Source: Rhodobacterales bacterium UBA7416
GTDB taxonomy: Bacteria > Pseudomonadota > Alphaproteobacteria > Rhodobacterales > Rhodobacteraceae
Assembly (NCBI GenBank): GCA_002469545.1
Contig: DKMK01000136.1
Coordinates: forward strand, 1-9,286
Length of the DNA: 9,286 nt
Direction: 5' to 3'
Part shown: one piece after another, positions 1 to 7,026 of the stretch
Numbering within the stretch: position 1 is the first letter of the stretch
Layout: each line of letters starts with the position of its first letter
The notes under the pieces: generated by a model
The model's database searches: none
Seen by the model: the letters and a program-made list of their open reading frames with translations, nothing else
Told to the model about the DNA's origin: nothing
Program-made: the position numbers and the translations under genes

Positions 1-353
1 GGGCCGCCGCCCATGACATCGATCCACATAGCCGCTTGTGTATTGATATGGTGACCAATGCCGCCGACCCTTTCAAAGACCGACGTGAACCAATCCTCGT
101 TGTCAAAAACACGTTCGTAAAAATGCCCTACGATTTTTACGATAGGGTCTTGGCCGAGAACTGAATATAATTGCCAAAATTGAATTGGCTTCATTTTGTT
201 CGACGACGCCGTCAACGAAACAATCTCTGCCATGCGGTGCGCATTGTCCGGCATCGAACCCGTTTCAATTGCCGACTTTATGTAATCATGTTGTATTTTT
301 TCGGACATGTATCCATGGCGCGTTGGAAACTTTGGAAGATCATATTCTGACAT
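1..353 (-). CDS. Truncated-hemoglobin-like globin, C-terminal part cut off by window edge
   Basis: The 117 visible codons end in DVMGGGP at the window edge, so the proximal-histidine half lies outside. Residues from about 58 on (PIQFWQLYSVLG, then HFYERVFDNEDWF, then HHINTQAAMW and GGGP) follow the order of a truncated (2/2) hemoglobin: the FY..V motif of the B helix region, a histidine- and glutamine-bearing E helix, and the GGP turn. Known members bind heme and act in O2 or NO chemistry; the role here is inferred. There is an N-terminal extension of about 57 residues before the globin core. Start choice is uncertain: ATG at 353 overlaps the upstream gene's 3' end by 14 bp and suggests translational coupling; in-frame ATGs also exist at 368 and 308, and none has a strong ribosome site. 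It is the last visible gene of the leftward operon. Confidence 0.75.
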   Translation of the reverse strand, partial: MSEYDLPKFPTRHGYMSEKIQHDYIKSAIETGSMPDNAHRMAEIVSLTASSNKMKPIQFWQLYSVLGQDPIVKIVGHFYERVFDNEDWFTSVFERVGGIGHHINTQAAMWIDVMGGG

Positions 354-1392
354 CGCCTGTGCTTTCATTACTTAATTCTGGATGTTCGTATGCCTTTGGG
401 TAAGGCATGGGTTTAACGGGACCTATGGGAATGGTTTTATTCCATGTCCGGCCGAAATATCCCTGCTTGCAGTGAGTCAGGGCATTGCTTTCTGCGACAC
501 CAGGCAGGGCATAAACGCGGCACAGCCAACGCCAAAGGTGGGGGTAATCCAAAATTTTCGCTCCATTCAGTTTCATCCGCAGATAGTAGACGGGATCATG
601 GCGATAGAGTGTTGGAAACAGACGCAAGTCCGCCTCGGTGAAATTACTACCGGTTAGGAAGGGACGATCATCATGGCTCAATATAGCTTCAAGCTGATCC
701 AGTGCTTCAAAGTAATCATGGAACGCCTTCGCATAGACGCGTTGATCCGACGAAAAGCCCGCCTTATAGGCGCCGTTATTTATCGCCGTATAGATAGTCT
801 GGTTCAACGCATCTATTTCATTTCGCAGGGTGTCTATATCTGGATACAGATGCAGTGGCGCTTTTATAGAGCTGCCTAAAGCGACGGCATGAACATCCAG
901 CAAGCGAATGATTTCGGCGCTTTCGTTGTTAATGATACGCTTGGTCTTCTTGTCGTATAGAATTGGCACAGATTGTTCTGGCGACCCTTCCGCCGCATAT
1001 ATTTCTTTGGCCAATCGATATGAGTGACCCGAAGCCGTTTCTGATGTGCATTCTGCGAGTGATTTACCGGTGACGATTGCAACACGATCTGGTGCAAATT
1101 GCCAAAGGTTCGGCCCTGCGGGATCATCCTCGTCTGTGCGGCTAGGGAAAGCCACGTCCATTGTAATGCTGTCCTGAAGGCCCAAGAAATTTCGCGCAAG
1201 CGTGACGCGATGACACCAAGGGCAATTGAATGCGACATACAAATGATATCGGTTGGGTTCGGCTGGGAAATCCGGATCACCGATCGCATGGCGAAACCCA
1301 CTGACCCCGCGCACGAACTCTCCGCTGGCGCGACGTTTGTTGGCATCGGTTTGAGCTTCTTCGATTGATGTGTCGGCTGGGGATTTTATCAT
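340..1392 (-). CDS. Divergent glutathionyl-hydroquinone reductase paralogue (Xi-class GST-like) with CPWC motif
   Basis: A 350-residue cytosolic glutathione transferase of the glutathionyl-hydroquinone reductase (YqjG/ECM4/PcpF) type. The thioredoxin-fold half (about 45-165) carries YHLYVAFNCPWCHR with predicted catalytic Cys57, then SVPILYDKKTK and NNESAEIIRLLD, which form the glutathione site. The helical half has NNGAYKAGF and TEADLRLFPTLYRHDPVYY (around 253-270). Family members reduce glutathionyl-hydroquinones using glutathione. It is clearly paralogous to the product of 3001-3981, but it has Cys60 where the family has Ala (CPWA) and lacks the GHFKCN stretch after DPVY, so its substrate may differ. 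ATG at 1392 is preceded by AGGA at about 8 nt. It lies 72 nt after the CDGSH-glutamate-synthase gene and overlaps the globin gene. The family call is firm; the exact reaction is not. Confidence 0.85.
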   Translation of the reverse strand: MIKSPADTSIEEAQTDANKRRASGEFVRGVSGFRHAIGDPDFPAEPNRYHLYVAFNCPWCHRVTLARNFLGLQDSITMDVAFPSRTDEDDPAGPNLWQFAPDRVAIVTGKSLAECTSETASGHSYRLAKEIYAAEGSPEQSVPILYDKKTKRIINNESAEIIRLLDVHAVALGSSIKAPLHLYPDIDTLRNEIDALNQTIYTAINNGAYKAGFSSDQRVYAKAFHDYFEALDQLEAILSHDDRPFLTGSNFTEADLRLFPTLYRHDPVYYLRMKLNGAKILDYPHLWRWLCRVYALPGVAESNALTHCKQGYFGRTWNKTIPIGPVKPMPYPKAYEHPELSNESTGDVRI

Positions 1393-1415
1393 TTTGTATT
1401 CCTATGATCAGCTTG

Positions 1416-1434
1416 GGGGAATTGATCAATCCCC
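1416..1434 (-). other. Intercistronic hairpin (imperfect palindrome centred on TTGATCAA)
   Basis: In the 72-nt gap between the glutamate-synthase-type gene and the CPWC paralogue, the leftward transcript can fold as GGGGATT-GATC-AATTCCCC, a 7-bp stem with one G-U pair. No U-run follows, so it is not a canonical terminator. It could be an mRNA processing or stability element, or a protein-binding site. A second TGATCA lies at 1405-1410, 18 bp away from the one at 1423-1428. Confidence 0.4.
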
Positions 1435-1464
1435 TCTCAAACTCATTCTTATCGTTTCTTAAAA

Positions 1465-2997
1465 CTATGCTTTGAAACCCGCAAATTTTACACCACTGAG
1501 ATCGGCCATTTCGCGTTTCCACGTTGTAATATCGGAATGGCGAAAGTCCGAAAGGTTTGAATGCCCACAGGCGCGGGCAAGTACTTGCATCAATTCAACA
1601 CTGGCACCGAAGTAGCGCGCTAATTTTTCCGCCCCAATCTGAACGTCCAAGCGTTTGCGCAATTCGGGATTCTGTGTTGCAATGCCGACAGGACAATTGT
1701 TTGAATTACACATACGCGCAGCGATGCATCCGACCGCTTGCATGGCCGAATTCGATACGGCGATTGCATCTGCGCCAAGGGCCATTGCCTTTGAAAAATC
1801 CTCGGGCATGCGTAAACCACCTGTAATCACCAGCGTTACATCGCGACCCGTTTTCGCATCTAAATGCCGACGCGCACGCGCCAACGCAGGAATCGTTGGT
1901 ACCGAGATGTGATCGCGGAAAATTAAAGGCGCCGCCCCTGTTCCGCCACCACGGCCATCAAGAATAATATAGTCCGCACTGGCCGCCAATGCGAAATCTA
2001 TATCATCTTCGATGTGGTTTGCTGACAGTTTGAAACCAATTGGAATACCTCCAGAACGTTCGCGCACCTCATCAGCAATTTTTTTGAAATCCGCCGGTGT
2101 GTGTAGATCCGGAAAAGTCGCCGGCGAAATCGCGCTTTGCCCTGGCTCTAGGCCACGCACATCCGCGATTTTTCCCTGTACTTTGTTGCCAGGCAGATGT
2201 CCGCCAGTGCCGGTCTTGGCGCCTTGGCCACCTTTGAAATGAAACGCTTGGACGCGTTCGACCAATTCGGGTTTCCAGCCAAATTGAGCAGAAGCCAGTT
2301 CATATAAATAACGTGCGTTCTCAGCCTGCTCTTCGGGCAGCATCCCACCTTCACCAGAACAAATTCCCGTACCCGCCATTTGGGCACCGCGTGAAAGAGC
2401 AGTTTTGGCCTCTTCTGAAAGAGCGCCATAGCTCATGTCGGAAACAAACAAAGGAATATCAAGTTGCAATGGTTTTTCAGCGCGCGGCCCAATCGTCACC
2501 GCAGTGGCAACAGGCACATCGTCCAAAAGTAGTTTCCTTGCCATTTGCGCAGGTAAAATCTGAATATCGTCCCAATGCGGTAAATCCTTGCGTGGAACAC
2601 CCATTGATCCCATTTCGCCGTGATGGCCAAGTTTAGACAAGCCATCGCGGGCCAGTTCGTGAATGCGGGCAACCGTTGGTTCTTCTGGTGTTGCCACTGC
2701 GGTGGGTACATCCGTTTTAGGCGTTGGTGCGGGATCACCGATTTTAAGGTCGCCCAACCCGGCATGCGTTCCATCACAGAATGGCGCATTTGCGCTGGAC
2801 TTACATTGGCAGAGTCCCACTTTCTCAGTTTTATCCGCGGTAAATTTCAACGGCGTGATATCGGTTCCCGCATGGGAGCCATCACAGAATGGCTGGCTTT
2901 TGGATTGACCACATTGGCACCAAAAATACTCTTTACCTGCCTCCAAATCCACTTTGGCTGGCTTTAAATCTGCGATAATGGGAACTGTTTTGGTCAT
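1465..2997 (-). CDS. Twin CDGSH iron-sulfur domain fused to FMN-binding glutamate-synthase domain
   Basis: A 510-residue fusion. Residues 1-80 hold two CDGSH-type [2Fe-2S] domains. The first has predicted ligands Cys27, Cys29, Cys38 and His42 (CQCGQSKSQPFCDGSH); the second has Cys63, Cys65, Cys74 and His78 (CQCKSSANAPFCDGTH). A Pro/Thr-rich linker (about 86-108) leads to a glutamate-synthase-type FMN TIM barrel with KGGQGAKTGTGGHLPG (255-270), LDGRGGGTGAAP (346-357) and the C-x5-C-x4-C [3Fe-4S] motif at Cys424, Cys430 and Cys435 before PVGIATQNP. The glutaminase (GATase II) and C-terminal GXGXG domains of GltB are absent, so this is a glutamate-synthase-related flavoenzyme and not a complete glutamate synthase. 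The CDGSH clusters may feed or drain electrons at the barrel (inference). It starts 3 nt after the upstream hydroquinone reductase, with AGGG before the ATG, so the two are almost certainly co-transcribed. Substrate unknown. Confidence 0.93.
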   Translation of the reverse strand: MTKTVPIIADLKPAKVDLEAGKEYFWCQCGQSKSQPFCDGSHAGTDITPLKFTADKTEKVGLCQCKSSANAPFCDGTHAGLGDLKIGDPAPTPKTDVPTAVATPEEPTVARIHELARDGLSKLGHHGEMGSMGVPRKDLPHWDDIQILPAQMARKLLLDDVPVATAVTIGPRAEKPLQLDIPLFVSDMSYGALSEEAKTALSRGAQMAGTGICSGEGGMLPEEQAENARYLYELASAQFGWKPELVERVQAFHFKGGQGAKTGTGGHLPGNKVQGKIADVRGLEPGQSAISPATFPDLHTPADFKKIADEVRERSGGIPIGFKLSANHIEDDIDFALAASADYIILDGRGGGTGAAPLIFRDHISVPTIPALARARRHLDAKTGRDVTLVITGGLRMPEDFSKAMALGADAIAVSNSAMQAVGCIAARMCNSNNCPVGIATQNPELRKRLDVQIGAEKLARYFGASVELMQVLARACGHSNLSDFRHSDITTWKREMADLSGVKFAGFKA

Positions 2998-3000
2998 AAT

Positions 3001-3981
3001 TTACCCTAATTTTGCACGCGTGTGTGGCGTTGTGAAATCGATTGCTGGGCCATTTGGAATTACCCGTGATGGGTTTATCGTTTCATGGCTGGCATAATAA
3101 TGGTTTTTAATATGATCTGCGTTCACCGTACCTGCCACACCTGGTTGTTGGTACAAATCGCGCACATAGCCTGATAAGTTTGCATAGTCATCAATGCGTC
3201 GAATGTTGCATTTAAAATGCCCAACATAAACGGGGTCAAATCGCACCAGTGTTGTGAACAACCGCCAATCGGCCTCGGTGATGGTACTACCCATAAGATA
3301 ACGTTGATTCGCAAGGCGGGCATCCAACCAGTCGAGCGTATCAAACAGTGGCAAAACTGCTTCTTCATATGCTTCTTGGGTGGTTGCAAAACCTGCCTTG
3401 TAGACACCATTATTCACTGTGTCATAGATACGATCATTCAATATGTCTATCTCGGTGCGTTTTTGTTCGGGGTAGTAATCACCAGCAATCGCACCAATTT
3501 CGTCAAAGGCAGAATTAAACATGCGTATGATTTCGGGTGATTCATTTGATACGATGGTTTTGGTCTTTTTGTCCCACAAAACAGGTACAGTAACGCGGCC
3601 AGAATAATCTGACATCGCTGCCGTATAGACCTCATACATATAATTTGATCCATTAACCGTATCGGGTACCACCCCATCACCGTCTTCAAATGTCCAACCT
3701 TTGTCAGCCATATACCAATGCACGACCGAGGTTGAGATCATCTCTTCCAGCCCCTTAAGGGCGCGAAAAATTAGAGTACGGTGCGCCCATGGGCAAGCCA
3801 GCGACACATATAAATGATAGCGATCAGCCTCCGCCTTGAAACCTGCATGCCCGCTTGATCCAGCAGAACCATCGGATGTAATCCAGTTGCGAAATTGCGG
3901 CGCTTTGCGTACGAAACGCCCACCAGTTTCTTTGGTATCATACCATTGATCGACCCATTTACCTTCTTGAAGCAGTCCCAT
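3001..3981 (-). CDS. Glutathionyl-hydroquinone reductase (Xi-class GST, YqjG/ECM4-like)
   Basis: A 326-residue cytosolic enzyme that reduces glutathionyl-hydroquinones to hydroquinone plus glutathione disulfide in the known family. The N-terminus MGLLQEGKWVDQWYDTK is typical. The thioredoxin-fold half has YHLYVSLACPWAHR with catalytic Cys63, then VPVLWDKKTKTIVSNESPEIIR. The C-terminal helical half has NNGVYKAGF and TEADWRLFTTLVRFDPVYVGHFKCN, the family signature. A longer frame from a TTG at 3999 exists, but the ATG at 3981 matches the family N-terminus and has the better ribosome site. It is the first gene of the leftward operon, divergent from the LysR-type regulator, so it is probably that regulator's target. 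Family assignment is secure; the physiological quinone is not visible from sequence. Confidence 0.95.
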   Translation of the reverse strand: MGLLQEGKWVDQWYDTKETGGRFVRKAPQFRNWITSDGSAGSSGHAGFKAEADRYHLYVSLACPWAHRTLIFRALKGLEEMISTSVVHWYMADKGWTFEDGDGVVPDTVNGSNYMYEVYTAAMSDYSGRVTVPVLWDKKTKTIVSNESPEIIRMFNSAFDEIGAIAGDYYPEQKRTEIDILNDRIYDTVNNGVYKAGFATTQEAYEEAVLPLFDTLDWLDARLANQRYLMGSTITEADWRLFTTLVRFDPVYVGHFKCNIRRIDDYANLSGYVRDLYQQPGVAGTVNADHIKNHYYASHETINPSRVIPNGPAIDFTTPHTRAKLG

Positions 3982-3992
3982 TATTTTTCCTT
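3982..3992 (-). promoter_or_regulatory. Ribosome binding site that fixes the start of the hydroquinone reductase
   Basis: On the minus strand AAGGA (3988-3992) lies 6 nt before ATG at 3981. The alternative TTG at 3999 would place this site inside the coding region, so it argues for the 326-residue form. Confidence 0.75.
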
Positions 3993-4017
3993 TTGGCAAA
4001 CTTTGACCTATGAAGCA

Positions 4018-4031
4018 TATGAAATTTCATA
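4018..4031. promoter_or_regulatory. 14-bp perfect palindrome in divergent promoter region, candidate operator
   Basis: TATGAAATTTCATA is a perfect inverted repeat 37-50 bp upstream of the hydroquinone reductase start, inside an AT-rich spacer shared with the divergent LysR-type gene. Its position is where a LysR-type regulator could act on the leftward promoter. A possible weak -10 (TATGCT, minus strand) partly overlaps its edge. It does not fit T-N11-A symmetrically, so the binding partner is uncertain. Confidence 0.45.
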
Positions 4032-4094
4032 AGTTGATTAATTAATTTATTTTGATCTTAAAAACAAATAGCCTGTTCTAATATTTTAAAGTAG

Positions 4095-4109
4095 GTCTAA
4101 AAAATAGAC
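4095..4109. promoter_or_regulatory. LysR-box-like dyad (GTCTA-N5-TAGAC) before the regulator gene
   Basis: A 15-bp interrupted inverted repeat. T4096 to A4108 fits the T-N11-A rule of LysR-type binding sites with dyad symmetry. It ends 25 bp before the regulator's ATG, a position that suits autorepression. This is inferred from sequence only. Confidence 0.5.
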
Positions 4110-4134
4110 ACTATAGTCCTAAATAGGAGAACCC

Positions 4135-5019
4135 ATGGGGCAGATCGAAGATTTCAGAACATTCCTGCGTATTGTTGACCAAGGCAGCATTTCCAAAGCT
4201 GCCGACAAAATGAGAATAGCAAAGTCTGCTGTCAGTCGCCGATTATCAATGTTGGAAGCTCGGTACGACACCATTTTGATTGATCGCACTCCAGGTATTT
4301 GGGATCTAACAGAAATCGGGCAAGAGCTTTATCAACGTGCGATGCGTGTCGTCACAGAAATGGATGAAATCGAATCCGATTTTGTAAACACTGCGGCTAA
4401 TATTTCAGGACCGTTGAGTGTTTCTGTTCCCCGAGAATTTGGAATCAGTTTTTTAAATGATGCCCTTCTCGCATTCAAAGCGAACTATCCAGAAATTCAA
4501 TTAACAATCGATTTCGATGATCGATCTGTAGACTTGAATCGTGAAAACTATGATTTTGCCCTGCGCATAACCAGTGAAATGAAACAAGGCGCGAATGCAG
4601 TTCAGATCGGAACCGCAGGTCACCATTTGTATGCCAGCCCAGAGTACTTAATTTCACATACCACGCCACAATGCCTAAAGGACTTACACAATCACAATTT
4701 GCTTTATTTTGGCCACGCACGACGCACCGTCTGGCAATTTGACGACAACAAGGGAAAGTCGCAGAAGATCGCGTTTCAGCCATATTTGAACTCAAACAGT
4801 GGACTCTTCCTGCTCAATGCAACAATCCAAGGATTAGGTATAAGCCGGCTGCCATCCTTTATTGCCTCAAAATCAGTGGAGAGTGGTGATCTTGTCAAAG
4901 TGCTTTCTAATTTCACGGTTCCAGAATGGGGAATTTACCTCGTCCACCCCGAAAAGCGCCTTCTTAACCGAAGAATGCGTTTGTTCTCTGAAATGATGGC
5001 ACAAGCATGTTTGCAATAA
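4135..5019 (+). CDS. LysR-type transcriptional regulator
   Basis: A 294-residue DNA-binding regulator. Residues 3-60 form the winged helix-turn-helix: FRTFLRIVDQGSISKAADKM, then AKSAVSRRLSMLEARYDTIL, then LTEIGQELY. A linker helix follows to about 85, then a periplasmic-binding-protein-like effector domain (about 90-290) with PLSVSVPREFG near its start and GLGISRLPSFIA near its end. AGGAG at 4125-4129, 5 nt before the ATG, supports the start. It is divergent from the hydroquinone-reductase operon, the classic arrangement in which a LysR protein activates the opposite operon and represses itself. In E. coli the LysR regulator YhaJ sits next to the yqjF-yqjG (hydroquinone reductase) locus, which supports a quinone-like effector as inference. 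No terminator is obvious after its stop. Confidence 0.93.
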   Translation: MGQIEDFRTFLRIVDQGSISKAADKMRIAKSAVSRRLSMLEARYDTILIDRTPGIWDLTEIGQELYQRAMRVVTEMDEIESDFVNTAANISGPLSVSVPREFGISFLNDALLAFKANYPEIQLTIDFDDRSVDLNRENYDFALRITSEMKQGANAVQIGTAGHHLYASPEYLISHTTPQCLKDLHNHNLLYFGHARRTVWQFDDNKGKSQKIAFQPYLNSNSGLFLLNATIQGLGISRLPSFIASKSVESGDLVKVLSNFTVPEWGIYLVHPEKRLLNRRMRLFSEMMAQACLQ

Positions 5020-5143
5020 TGAGTTCTATTTATTCAAGCGCAGTTTTGAATGACTGTTTTCTGTCATAAATGCAGTTAGGGTAATCTTTTGAAACAGTTA
5101 CTTTGTTCACACTGCAGACAGTAAGTGGCTCATGTTGTCCACG

Positions 5144-5174
5144 AAAAAGGCGCTGACAATTTTATGCCAACGCC
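5144..5174 (-). terminator. Rho-independent terminator of the ETF-QO gene
   Basis: On the leftward transcript GGCGTTGGCA and TGTCAGCGCC (5149-5174) form a 10-bp stem with two G-U pairs and a 6-nt TAAAAT loop, followed at once by TTTTT (5144-5148). It lies 25 nt beyond the ETF-QO stop codon. This is the clearest terminator in the window. Confidence 0.85.
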
Positions 5175-5198
5175 CTGATTTTAAACTCAGATAGTCAA

Positions 5199-6851
5199 TT
5201 ACATGTTCGGGTAATTTGGGCCTTCGCCGCCTTGGGGTGTTGCCCATGTGATGTTTTGACTGGGGTCTTTGATGTCGCAGGTTTTGCAATGCACACAGTT
5301 TTGCGCGTTAATTTGGAAGCGTGGGTTTGAACCATCGTCATCACGCAGGATTTCATACACGCCCGCAGGGCAGTAACGTTGTGCGGGTTCTGCGAATTCG
5401 GGAAGGTTTACATCGATTGGGATGCCAGCGTCCGCCAATTGTAGGTGGCATGGTTGTTCTTCGGCGTGGTTGGTGGCCGAGAAGCTGACGTTTGTGAGGC
5501 GATCGAATGATAGTTTACCGTCTGGTTTTGGGTACTCTATCGGCGCGTAGTCAGCCGCCTTGCCCGTGCTTTCTGCGTCTGATTTACCGTGGGACACTGT
5601 GCCAAAGAAGCTGAATTTTAGGATTGTTTGACACCACATGTCGAAACCGCCCAGCGCCACGCCCAATTTCGCGCCGTATTTTGCGCGAAGGGGTGCAACG
5701 TTGCGTACAGTTTTCAGGTCTTTGCCAACGGGGCCTGATTTTAGGGATTCGTTATAATCTTCTAATGTGTCACCTGAACGGCCCGCACTGATCGCAAGGT
5801 ATGCGGCTTCTGCGGCTTCGATGCCGGAATGCATGGCGTTATGGTTGCCTTTGATGCGTGGCAAGTTAACCAAGCCCGCAGAACAACCCAACAATGCGCC
5901 ACCTGGAAATGCCACCTCTGGGATCGACTGAAATCCGCCTTTGGTGACTGCACGTGCGCCGTATGCCACGCGTTTTCCGCCTTCGAGTACTTTGGCGATG
6001 CGTGGGTGGTGTTTCCAGCGTTGGAATTCCATGTAAGGGAACAGGTGTGGGTTTTTGTAGTTTAGATCGACGATGAAACCGACGTAAACTTGGTTATTGT
6101 CCAAGTGGTACAGGAATGAACCGCCGTTATCATCGGTCATTGGCCAGCCCATTGTGTGGGTGACTTCGCCTTCGTTGTGGTTTTCAGGTTTAATTTCCCA
6201 GATTTCTTTCATGCCGAGGCCGAATTTTGGCACGTCTGAATTTGCATCAAGATCGTATTTTGCGATGACTTGTTTGGACAATGATCCGCGCACGCCTTCG
6301 GACAAGAATACATATTTACCGTGCAGTTCCATGCCCGGTTCGTATGATGGGCCTTGGGTGCCATCGGGGTTTTTGCCGAATTCGCCAGCGACAACGCCTT
6401 TGACTTCGCCATTTTCGCCGTAGACCAGTTCCGAACAGGCCATACCGGGGAAAATTTCAACGCCCATCTCTTCTGCTTGCTCGGCCATCCAGCGACATAC
6501 GTTACCCATGGAAACGATGTAGTTGCCATGGTTGTTCATCAACGGTGGCATCATGATGTTTGGCAGCTTTTTTGCACCTGTTTCGGTGAGGTTTAGGAAA
6601 TTATCTTCCTTTACCTCTACGTTCAGGGGTGCGCCTTTCTCTTTCCAATCCGGCATCAGGCGGGTCAGGCCAGCAGGATCAAGCACCGCGCCAGACAGGA
6701 TATGCGCGCCCACTTCGGAGCCTTTTTCAAGGACGACGATTTCAAGATCGGCATCCAATTGTTTAAGACGGATCGCAGCAGATAAGCCAGATGGCCCCGC
6801 ACCGACAATCACTACGTCATATGGCATGCTTTCGCGTTCGATTTCGCTCAT
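5199..6851 (-). CDS. Electron transfer flavoprotein-ubiquinone oxidoreductase (ETF-QO)
   Basis: A 550-residue monotopic membrane flavoprotein that takes electrons from reduced ETF, which collects them from acyl-CoA and other dehydrogenases, and passes them to ubiquinone. The N-terminus has the FAD dinucleotide fold YDVVIVGAGPSGLSAAIRL (11-29) with LEKG at the end of the second strand and HILSGAVLDP (50-59). The centre has GGFQSIPEVAFPGG and GNHNAMHSG. The C-terminus carries the [4Fe-4S] ligands Cys494, Cys519, Cys522 and Cys525, with the same 25-3-3 spacing as human ETF-QO. Length is full for a bacterial member. The ATG at 6851 follows GGAG by 6 nt. It stands alone: its own terminator lies downstream and greA is divergent upstream. 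ETF alpha/beta genes are not in the window. Confidence 0.97.
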   Translation of the reverse strand: MSEIERESMPYDVVIVGAGPSGLSAAIRLKQLDADLEIVVLEKGSEVGAHILSGAVLDPAGLTRLMPDWKEKGAPLNVEVKEDNFLNLTETGAKKLPNIMMPPLMNNHGNYIVSMGNVCRWMAEQAEEMGVEIFPGMACSELVYGENGEVKGVVAGEFGKNPDGTQGPSYEPGMELHGKYVFLSEGVRGSLSKQVIAKYDLDANSDVPKFGLGMKEIWEIKPENHNEGEVTHTMGWPMTDDNGGSFLYHLDNNQVYVGFIVDLNYKNPHLFPYMEFQRWKHHPRIAKVLEGGKRVAYGARAVTKGGFQSIPEVAFPGGALLGCSAGLVNLPRIKGNHNAMHSGIEAAEAAYLAISAGRSGDTLEDYNESLKSGPVGKDLKTVRNVAPLRAKYGAKLGVALGGFDMWCQTILKFSFFGTVSHGKSDAESTGKAADYAPIEYPKPDGKLSFDRLTNVSFSATNHAEEQPCHLQLADAGIPIDVNLPEFAEPAQRYCPAGVYEILRDDDGSNPRFQINAQNCVHCKTCDIKDPSQNITWATPQGGEGPNYPNM

Positions 6852-6979
6852 CTTAGGCTCCGCTTAGGTTTATTTTTACTGTTGGGTGCGACTGTAATCA
6901 GAAAATAGCGGAAACGACAATGCTTACCCGACGAAACATTGGTGAAAGGCGGCGTGAAAGACATCTTGCGTGTTGGGCC

Positions 6980-6999
6980 GTGTGAATTTATGGTCACAC
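6980..6999. promoter_or_regulatory. Inverted repeat GTGTGA-N8-TCACAC upstream of greA
   Basis: A 6-bp perfect dyad in the 175-nt spacer between the divergent ETF-QO and greA genes, 27 bp before the greA ATG. The half-sites equal those of a CRP-type site (TGTGA...TCACA), but the spacer is 8 instead of 6 bases, so it may be another regulator's site, an RNA hairpin in the greA leader, or chance. No convincing sigma-70 -35/-10 pair was found near it. Confidence 0.35.
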
Positions 7000-7026
7000 A
7001 CTGTAATTAAGGTAAAGAGTCCAAGT

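Noticed and set aside
876..1346. Long alternative frame inside the CPWC transferase gene (and many similar frames elsewhere)
   Set aside because: It is a shadow of the real frame, with no domain motifs and no ribosome site; the transferase frame carries all family motifs.
1465..2997. Complete glutamate synthase large subunit (gltB)
   Set aside because: Glutaminase and C-terminal domains are missing and two CDGSH domains are present instead, so gltB would mislead.
3982..3999. Extended start (TTG at 3999) for the hydroquinone reductase
   Set aside because: The ATG at 3981 has AAGGA at 6 nt and gives the family N-terminus MGLLQEG; the TTG form would bury that ribosome site inside the coding region.
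4037..4046. ATTAATTAAT palindrome in the divergent spacer
   Set aside because: Simple AT-rich palindrome, expected often in such base composition; no other support.
5053..5098. ACTGTTT/AAACAGT inverted repeat as terminator of the LysR-type gene
   Set aside because: Only 7 bp with a loop of about 32 nt and no U-run; too weak to call.
6970..7026. Upstream extension of GreA
   Set aside because: MEKIPMTPAG is the standard GreA start; the upstream residues fall in the promoter/leader region with the dyad.
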